A stretch of DNA of 64,000 nucleotides. It comes from Phytoseiulus persimilis (taxonomy: Eukaryota; Arthropoda; Arachnida; Mesostigmata; Phytoseiidae). The notes beneath the pieces are model-generated. The model did not search any database. It saw nothing but the letters and a program-made list of their open reading frames with translations, and was not told the DNA's origin. The number at the start of each line of letters is the position of its first letter. Within the stretch, counting starts at the first letter, position 1. The DNA lies in the NCBI GenBank assembly GCA_037576195.1, contig CM075103.1, forward strand, positions 26,992,723 through 27,056,722, read 5' to 3'. The translations under genes were made by a program, and so were the position numbers. Shown piece by piece: positions 57,552 through 64,000 of this stretch.

Positions 57552-58466
57552 TTAGGGCAAACACACCCGATCAACTTCAAGGAGGCTGTCTTCTCTCATC
57601 CTGAAAGACAGGCCATCTCCCTCAGTGCTGCGCAATGGCAAAAACCAAGCCAGCTTTACGGGTCCGAATATTTGTCTCCAGTTCTCGTAGGCACCTCTAT
57701 CGTAGGGACTTCGTTTCGACGCTCTGTTTCTGTAAGCTATGAACATCTCTACTGGTGTCGTGTTCCGCAGAACGTGCCAACAACAGTAGTAGGCGAAAGC
57801 TCCGTTGGCCACGGAGACCGCCGCAGAAAGAGAAAAGGCTCCGTACACAAGATACTGATCCGTGTGCTGAAGGAGCCTAACCCTCGGGTCGGAATGCGGT
57901 GTGCTGTCATGTATGAACCACAGTGTGATGACAGCAAAAACGGCGGTAGCGAACGCATAGATCAGAGTCAGGATGAAAAACTTCGTGTTTCCGAAATGTA
58001 TGCAGTTTCCGAAGAACGGACAGTGATGGTCCATTCTGAGAATGCACCGCCTACAGATACGACAATGATGTGCCCGGGGGGGCACGAAGACGCGGCATCT
58101 AAAGCACACATTCAAGCCTCTTGGGATCTGTTTCAAGTCCGCCAAACAGTTGGAGTACTCTCTGTTCAGGAACCCTTCCTGTAGATCGAGATGTTTGAAC
58201 TCGTCCTCCGTCAGACGATAGGAGTCCGGTATCGGACTTGGACGGGTGAAGTTGGTTTTGTAGTACGACCAGATGAGCAAGAAGAAGCCGAAGAGTACGA
58301 CAGCCAATCGTAGAACCGCGGCTGTTGTACTCTCGGCGAAGTGCGAAACTGCTCTCTGGTAGCCGGACAGAATGAACAGAGAGATCGCCAGGAGTGAAAG
58401 GCCACCCCAAAATCGTAGAAAGAGGAGAGCAACGAACTTCACACATTGCAAAGCTCTTGTCGACAT
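57552..58466 (-). CDS. DHHC palmitoyltransferase, paralog B, intronless
   Basis: A 304-residue enzyme from the ATG at 58466; the frame stays open 40 codons upstream but with no earlier ATG. Helices lie near residues 9-33 and 48-68. The Cys-rich domain (121-156) contains DHHC at 146-149 followed by PFFGNCIH, and later helices lie near 163-186 and 206-231. The region [18 protein letters not shown] near the end matches paralog A. The Pro-Phe after DHHC (usual Pro-Trp) is a mild departure. It shares NCIH and lack of introns with paralog A, so the two form one subfamily, duplicated 5.5 kb apart in opposite orientation. AATAAA follows the stop by 84 bp. Its start codon is only 93 bp from a divergent plus-strand gene start. 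Substrates unknown. Confidence 0.92.
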   Translation of the reverse strand: MSTRALQCVKFVALLFLRFWGGLSLLAISLFILSGYQRAVSHFAESTTAAVLRLAVVLFGFFLLIWSYYKTNFTRPSPIPDSYRLTEDEFKHLDLQEGFLNREYSNCLADLKQIPRGLNVCFRCRVFVPPRAHHCRICRRCILRMDHHCPFFGNCIHFGNTKFFILTLIYAFATAVFAVITLWFIHDSTPHSDPRVRLLQHTDQYLVYGAFSLSAAVSVANGAFAYYCCWHVLRNTTPVEMFIAYRNRASKRSPYDRGAYENWRQIFGPVKLAWFLPLRSTEGDGLSFRMREDSLLEVDRVCLP

Positions 58467-58559
58467 TGCGTTGTCGTCGCCGAGCAGACGAAAACTGAGG
58501 ATATCGCCTGTTCGCTCGTTCAGACTAAGACGCGTGTATCTTGGCCGGAAAAAAACGTG
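58467..58559. promoter_or_regulatory. Putative bidirectional promoter between divergent start codons
   Basis: Only 93 bp separate the ATG of DHHC paralog B (minus) from the ATG at 58560 (plus). If both genes are real, their leaders must overlap or be very short. No TATA box is visible. Confidence 0.35.
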
Positions 58560-60392
58560 ATGGAGCTCGATGCCAGAACTGCGCACGCCGTTGTTCCGTC
58601 ACTTTCTTCGAATGAACCGGAGGCCGGCGAAGCACGGACTCCGGGGGAGTCCCTGGGTAGCCTTAAAGTACCTCAGGGGCATCCCGGTCGTCCTCGTCTG
58701 ACAATCCAGTTAAACCAGGAGGGTTGCGAAACAATTACAGCGATATACGTAGCGTCGACTTTGCCATGAGAATAGCTTGTCGCCGACGCCTCCGGAGGAA
58801 GCTCGGAACTCGGGGGGTCATGGACGTTGGTCGACCCCCGAAAGCCAAGAATTCACGAGAGAGAGAGAGAGAGATAGCCGTTTCGACCAGTTTCTTCGCG
58901 TGATATCTTTGCGGCGGGTGCGTACCCCGGCACTCGGAGCCCCGCTCGTTCTGTTTACATGACCAGAACCGTTGCAATCGCATCCTAATAATGAAGTTGA
59001 GCAGACTCGACCATGAGGTGATGATTGTAAAGTTTCCGGTGGTTCCTGAACTACCGAAAGCGATTTTGAATAGTAGGATGACTATTGCTCTTCCGACTAA
59101 AATCCGAGAGATCAGCCGTCTGGTATTTATTTCCGAGCGACTTAAATTTACAGCGGAGACTCCCGGCTTCTGTTGGTCTTCCTCGAGCGCGAGCAGCGAG
59201 CGAGTCCCGTTCAGACAACTAGTCCTCTGGTGGATTGTGGTCATCATTTTGTTCTCCGCTGGCATCCTGCCCGCGCCTGGAAAGGCGTTGCCGAATATAG
59301 GTCGTTGTGGTTTCGGCGTCCGGCTGGGGTCAATCTCAATCGGACCATGCACGACGGTATCTGGTCAGGAGTACCAATCCGGAGCCGTTACCGCACCGTT
59401 GTCATTCTGATATATTTCGAATTGCAGTCGACAAAGCAGCGACGCAAACATCAGGTTCGTTGGCTCCAAACATCCCAACGAGGGTGGTCGCGCGATCCGA
59501 TGCGTGAACTATGATACAAACCCCGAAACTGCCGTTCGTCGACTGGGTGAACCGTTTTATCCGAAGACGTCGGCTCGTCTTGAGGTTTCTTTGAGAGTTC
59601 TCGATTTCGGATTTCCGGTATCTCTGTACCTGAATCGGCAGATGCTGCGGATGGGGCGGTGGAGGCTCTCATCGGGAAGGCTTTCGACCGTGTTTCGAAC
59701 CGATTCCTGGAATCTCGCACCATATACTGGATCGATGAACTCGAGAGCAAACTGAAAAACTCTCACAACATCATAAAGACGCGTCTCACAATGTCGGAAG
59801 CCTCGCTGAGCCTGAAGGAGGTGAGGCTCAACCGCAAAGGTGAGACCCGTGAAGCACGCTCCGTGCTCCGATCCTGTGACGGAACTTTCGCAGGAAGCTC
59901 ATGACGGGGTAATTGAAATCCTCAGCCGCCGTCGCGATTGCTGAATGTCATGTTTCGATCAACAACACTCAGCTGGATGGTGGTCAACGATATTGGATCC
60001 GATACAACGCTGTCAAATGCCTGCCGGAGCGCTCGCCAGAGCTGGTTGTCGTTGTCACGCTCCCGACCCGACCGAACGATGACATATTTCTGAAGAGCTT
60101 GAAGGTGAGTCCTTTCACAAGCCTTCCTTGCGTCGCCATCAGCACTGCAGTGAGAGACGTTCTCCAGATGCCTCTCTCCCGTGATTCCGGCACTCCTGAC
60201 TCGAGACTCCTGGGAGAACAGTTGCAGCCTCTTGGAAATGTGCACTGCGAGGGCTTACGGGACGCCATGTTGGAAGTATGGTTACCTGCGACGTCGGAAA
60301 CGAAGACAGCGCTTGCGAGACACTTCTTCGAGTACTTGGAAGCGTATACAGAAGAAGAGCTCAGGCCCCTCATCAGAAGAAACTTGAACTGA
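58560..60392 (+). CDS. Unrecognised multi-exon protein, divergent from DHHC B
   Basis: Three 3' exons are well supported: 59642-59839, 59926-60104 and 60168-60392, joined in phases 1 and 0 with consensus GT/AG, stop at 60392 and AATAAA 38 bp later. They encode about 200 residues: a helical part ([19 protein letters not shown]), a strand-rich part ([24 protein letters not shown]) and an acidic helical end ([18 protein letters not shown]). A likely first exon, 58560-58748, encodes a disordered N terminus ([12 protein letters not shown]) ending in [13 protein letters not shown] and C-ETITAIY. The phases imply at least one more exon between 58.75 and 59.64 kb; 59.2-59.5 kb has candidate frames. 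No domain was recognised. Confidence is high for the last three exons and moderate for the first. Confidence 0.7.
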
Positions 60393-60430
60393 TCCCACTA
60401 GGGGAGCGTATTTCAATCACCACTTGAAGC

Positions 60431-60436
60431 AATAAA
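60431..60436 (+). terminator. Poly(A) signal of the unrecognised plus-strand gene
   Basis: AATAAA, 38 bp past the TGA at 60390-60392. Confidence 0.75.
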
Positions 60437-60846
60437 GTCTTGTAAAAATTCGGAAAGCGCTCAATATCAGTATTCGGGCCTTGAAAAACTCCTGAATCAG
60501 CCCATTAAGCCCTAAATAGCCCCGTGGAAGCCCACTATTCATATGCGCTTTCCGTTCTGCGCCACCTCCTGAGTGAGCACTCCATCCACACGTTTTCTGC
60601 TCGGTATAGCTCTATCCCTGGTAGCACCAGACGGAACACCATCTTTCGGATTCTGTCGGCAAGTGAATTTTCGCTCACTGAATCCGAATGAAAGAATGAT
60701 CAGGAAAGTTGCTTAGCCGAGATGGTTGCCTGCCTCGTTACTCGTTACTCGCCGAATTCGGGGGATTTAATCATACCTCGCTCCGTTTGCTGAGACATTG
60801 GTTTGCCACAATCAGAGACGCTGGAGCCCCGGTATCCTTCCCCTGC
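60437..60846. other. Short spacer between converging genes
   Basis: The plus-strand gene and the minus-strand cysteine-family gene A converge here. Nothing else was seen between their poly(A) signals. Confidence 0.5.
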
Positions 60847-60852
60847 TTTATT
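60847..60852 (-). terminator. Poly(A) signal of cysteine-family gene A
   Basis: AATAAA on the minus strand, 69 bp past the stop codon at 60921. Confidence 0.65.
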
Positions 60853-60920
60853 GGCCCAACGCCCATCGGTACCATTTTTCGCGATCAGGGAGGGTATTTG
60901 TCCGTCGCTGTGGGAATCGA

Positions 60921-61567
60921 TCACTCGAGCAGCTTGATGATCTTCCCGTACATCTGGAACCCGAGTTTGAGAGCTGGGTCCACTTGGTTTGGGAGGGGCC
61001 CCACGTGGCGCAGATAACAACCCATGACCTCTATCATTATATCCGCCGGATTGAATTGCAGAGCTTCGACTTCGGTGAGATCGAACATAGCAGCCAGAAG
61101 CGATTGATCTATCAGCTTTGAGAATCGAACCATGCAGTCCACCAGCTTTTCGGTATCTTCTTGGCTCATCTGATACCGGCTACGTCCCGTGGCGTTCCTG
61201 TTGGGCACGAAGAAACATTTTTGTTTGGGAACTCCCGAAAAACCATAGAATCGCCTTCATTTGAAACCTCCGCTGTCCCTTACACTTTTGCCGTGAGAGT
61301 CATGCAGACCCTGTACATGAAACAGGTTTTAGGGGCCGCCCGCTCGATTATTTTCCTGGGATTAGAGGGGATGTCCTTGAGCTGTTTGACGAGTACGTTG
61401 CAGCACTTTGTCAGAGTCTTACGAGCGATCATGGCGTAGAACTTCCTCTCTTCGAACGTAGTTTTGTAGTTCTCATCGTAGTCGCAGAGTCGGAACTCGG
61501 TCCCAATAGATGGAGCCAGGATCGTGATCGCGATGAAAACAGATAACACCATTTGCTCACTGAGCAT
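60921..61567 (-). CDS. Secreted cysteine-containing protein, novel tandem family, gene A
   Basis: Exons 61567-61284 and 61197-60921 join in phase 2 (donor GTAAGG, acceptor CCCAACAG, intron 86 bp), giving 186 residues. The N terminus holds a signal peptide (MVLSVFIAITILAPSIG, residues 6-22; an alternative start is M6). The mature part starts EFRLCDYDEN. Then come a basic helix (ERKFYAMIARKTLTKCC), a CF-x3-VC motif just before the intron, and an exon-2 helical part (EKLVDCMVRFSKLIDQ, IMIEVMGCYLRH) ending MYGKIIKLLE. The same exon sizes, intron phase and cysteine positions occur in gene B at 62.3-63.1 kb. AATAAA lies 69 bp past the stop. No known family was recognised; compact, helical and disulphide-linked by inference. 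Confidence 0.85.
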
Positions 61568-61879
61568 CGTGTTGGGAGCTCTAGATGTCTTTGCGTTGCG
61601 AAGAGTGGATTTTGGAGCGCCTCCCGAGGCCGGTAACGACTGAGCAAATAAGATGTCCGTTTTTCAATCTCAATATTGATCTGGGATGGAAGCTCAACCT
61701 TGGAGAATTTCACTTTCAGCGTCGCAGTTCATATGAGAGGAGGAGCGAATGATCGAATCTGAGCAGGGAAGGTTGAATGGAATCAGCATAGCGTTGCCCT
61801 GATCTTTGAATCGGAGCCTCAGGGAAGCATCGAGTCGCCAAAGAGCTCTCGCAACTGTGCACGACTGCAGAGCCAGCTC

Positions 61880-62110
61880 AGTTTCAACCGCATCGCAGTC
61901 TCTGATAGCATCGTTCCTTGATTCCCTCGGAGTCGTTCCGGAACCGTCTCTGAACCGCCCCGGGATCGCGCTCAGAACAGCTCCAAGATCAACGCGGAGT
62001 CGACCCAGAACCATCTCAATATCGATGCGAGATCATCTTAGGACAGTCCTACTCAATGTCTATCTCATCCTGGGACCATCTCGAGACCCGTCCGGGATTA
62101 ATCCCGAAAC
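61880..62110. repeat. Degenerate ~32-bp repeat between the two cysteine-family genes
   Basis: Six or so units of about 30-34 bp with CATCTC/GGGACC/CCGGGATC words recur. Boundaries are vague. It may relate to the degenerate repeat at 49.4-49.9 kb. Confidence 0.4.
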
Positions 62111-62192
62111 ATCCCTGAGTAAAAGCCAGATGGGAATGGGAACAGATGATGGGAACTTTTAAGCACAGCGTAGAGATTCACAAGTGTCTTGC

Positions 62193-62198
62193 TTTATT
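62193..62198 (-). terminator. Poly(A) signal of cysteine-family gene B
   Basis: AATAAA on the minus strand, 80 bp past the stop codon at 62278. Confidence 0.65.
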
Positions 62199-62277
62199 AT
62201 TGATGAATGTTTCTGTGAGATCCATAAACCTGCTTGAGCGCGACCGGGAAAATAACTCTCATTCGCCGAAGACCTGC

Positions 62278-63091
62278 TCACGACAGTTTCATTTTCTGGA
62301 CCTTCTTCACAAGTTCCGCGAGAAGTTTCAAGCTGACATCGGGACTCGCTGGCATGAGACCTGTCGCAGCCGAAGTGCAGCTGAAGATAGCGAAAGCCGT
62401 CTCGTTCGCACGGATCTTATTGTGATCGAGCCTTTCAGCTTCGGCAGGGGGTACAAATAAATCGTTGGTGAGAACTTTGATAAAATTAAGAATACAGTTC
62501 ACCAGCTGTTCAGTCTGCCCTGCGTCGAGCATTGTCTTTGCATCCGATCTTCGAGTTGCTCCCTCAAATCTGGAAATGAGGAAGCTCGTGGGCAGTGGCG
62601 TATGAGGTGAGGGGGGACCTACGCAAAGCTCAGGCATTGTCAATCAATCATCATCATCCATCAATCCATAGAGATGAGAGGGATGGAAAGATTGATGCCT
62701 GAACTCCCCACCTCTAATAATGATCTTCATCTCCGAAGCTGTTATTGACGCTATCCACGATATTCTCCCGACGTGTCGAAATATCTCCTGGGACGATGTC
62801 CACTTACTCTGAGTAGCAGACCTTGTTAACAAAGCACGAAAGCTTGACGAGCTGCCTTGAAAATGACTCCCGATCGACGCGGTAAGCGGAGCAGAGTCGC
62901 ACAATAGTACTGCCACAACGTACGAAGATGTTTCTGGCAACTTTTGCGAATGCTGCTCTTTCCGTGATCGAAAACTTTCGCCTCTCGCTATAACTGCAAA
63001 CCGAGAATTCGGCAGGACGAGCTCCAGCGATCGAGTTCAGAATGAAATAGGCGGCGATGAAGGCGAACACTGCGCTCTTGAGCGGACACAT
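62278..63091 (-). CDS. Secreted cysteine-containing protein, novel tandem family, gene B
   Basis: Exons 63091-62808 and 62569-62278 join in phase 2 (donor GTAAGT, acceptor CCTCATTTCCAG, intron 238 bp), giving 191 residues. Exon 1 is 284 nt, exactly as in gene A. The signal peptide is about residues 1-25 (KSAVFAFIAAYFILNS core); the mature part begins EFSVCSYSER. It then shares the basic helix (ERAAFAKVARNIFVRC) and the CF-x3-VC pattern before the intron. Exon 2 carries TEQLVNCILNFIKVL and a second cysteine further on, ending VQKMKLS. The chosen ATG lies one base after an acceptor-like TTTCACAG, so a 5' UTR intron is likely; an in-frame ATG at 63169 is an alternative. Paralogous to gene A, same strand, about 1.5 kb apart. 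Confidence 0.85.
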
Positions 63092-64000
63092 CCTGTGAAA
63101 CCTCAGTCTCCGCTGAATTGGGAATCCCAAGACGCGTTTCTCCGAGCGCACCTGCCCGTTCACAAACATGAGTTGTGAGCCATCGGTCAGATATTCGCGA
63201 TGTGATCAATACAACCGACGAATCTGTCTTCCCGGACCAGCCTGAATTCCAGTATCCGCTGATAACAAATCTCAATGAGGCTGCCTCCCCAGAGGACGGG
63301 CCTCGAGTCTCATGGAAAGATAGCCTGGTTTGAAGAACCAACATCCCGTCACGACTCGGACTGTGTGTCATCCAAAATGTATTCTTCTTACGTTGTTTCT
63401 ACCGACGTGAGCCAGAGAGGAGGGAAGCATGGTTTCGTTTTTTTTCTGCCCTCCTAAAACCTGTAACCTAGAGCCCCCATTCCACACTACCCCCGTCTGC
63501 TCGACAAGTCACACACGAAAATTCGGCACTGTTACGCTGAGGGTGTCAACGTTGGACACTTATTAAATCGTGGCCTCCATAGGTGTGTCTCTCTGTCGAG
63601 TCTCTTCCATTTGGCAACAGCTGAATAGTTGAAGATCATCGCTTTGGAATCTAGGCATACCCCCAGTCTGATGCTACTTGTCAGCGAGGACATGTTGAAG
63701 TAATCTCTAGCGTGCAAGTCCGGTTCGTCTCGGAACGTCGCCGACCCTGGGACAGCCTTGTCTTCGACGTTGTCTTTTCCCCGTTTGGCTCCACCAAGTG
63801 GCGGCTGGATTGTCGAGAACGGTGTCGGAGGACCCTCGCCAGTTTCTCGTTGACCATAGGAGGCTCTGGGAATGTGAGACTGTTCGATGCAAACGCTCCG
63901 CTCCACCGCATAGTTGTAGGGCATTTAGCCTCTTATTCCCTGCGCCGTAATCCGACGAGATTTAGAGCTTCCAATCGTAGCCTCGCCGATTGGAGATATG
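63092..64000. other. Right edge, no gene supported
   Basis: A minus frame 63924-63532 (130 codons) has protein-like content but no domain or splice support; overlapping minus frames are also open. The 5' leader of cysteine-family gene B must lie in the left part. Confidence 0.4.

Noticed and set aside
57417..58184. 255-codon plus frame
   Set aside because: Antisense shadow of the DHHC paralog B coding sequence.
58735..59352. 205-codon minus frame
   Set aside because: No domain; it lies antisense to probable exons and introns of the plus-strand gene.

Overview
The window reads as nuclear DNA from an arthropod, most likely a small-genome chelicerate such as a predatory (mesostigmatan) mite. 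The main support is the gene content: an insect/chelicerate-type gustatory receptor, an ELOVL-type elongase, SF3B4, DHHC acyltransferases and a MOSPD2-like CRAL-TRIO protein. Introns are spliceosomal GT/AG, many genes are intronless, base composition is near 50% GC, and poly(A) signals are AATAAA. The species is an inference. There are no operons, CRISPR arrays or bacterial features. Genes were read by joining open segments at splice sites with matching phase, so recognised families are secure while novel ones rest on splice phase, paralogy and signals.

Layout. 1-0.9 kb: a 43/45-bp minisatellite in two opposite orientations. 1.0-1.6 kb: the 3' end of a dead non-LTR retrotransposon. 2.0-3.2 kb: intronless gustatory receptor (-). 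5.4-11.1 kb: three-exon elongase (+). 12.0-14.1 kb: a minus-strand coding-like region with frame breaks. 16.8-17.6 and 23.3-24.0 kb: two paralogous histidine-rich genes (-) with a matching last micro-exon, separated by decayed repeats. 26.5-26.9 kb: a small MGCC-start lipid-anchor-type protein (-). 29.7-31.7 kb: SF3B4 (-, six exons). 32.2 kb: an orphan acidic/proline-rich exon (-). 33.7-36.6 kb: seven-exon CRAL-TRIO gene (+). 38.1-40.5 kb: a tandem pair of intronless secreted paralogs (-), each with a TATA-like box and an AATAAA. 45.6-46.0 kb: interrupted minus-strand coding. 47.6-48.6 kb: intronless ankyrin/SOCS-box-like gene (+). 51.1-52.1 kb and 57.6-58.5 kb: two intronless DHHC palmitoyltransferase paralogs on opposite strands. 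55.1-55.9 kb: signal peptide and His-rich exons of a partial gene (-). 58.6-60.4 kb: an unrecognised plus-strand gene starting head-to-head with the second DHHC gene. 60.9-63.1 kb: a tandem pair of two-exon secreted cysteine-containing paralogs (-).

The genes do not form one pathway. Elongase, DHHC enzymes and the CRAL-TRIO protein all touch lipid metabolism, but that is likely coincidence. The standout content is three lineage-restricted-looking families present as local duplicates: the 130-residue secreted block at 38-40 kb, the two-exon cysteine family at 61-63 kb, and the His-rich family at 17, 24 and perhaps 55 kb. All look short, secreted or compositionally extreme, and none matched a family I know.
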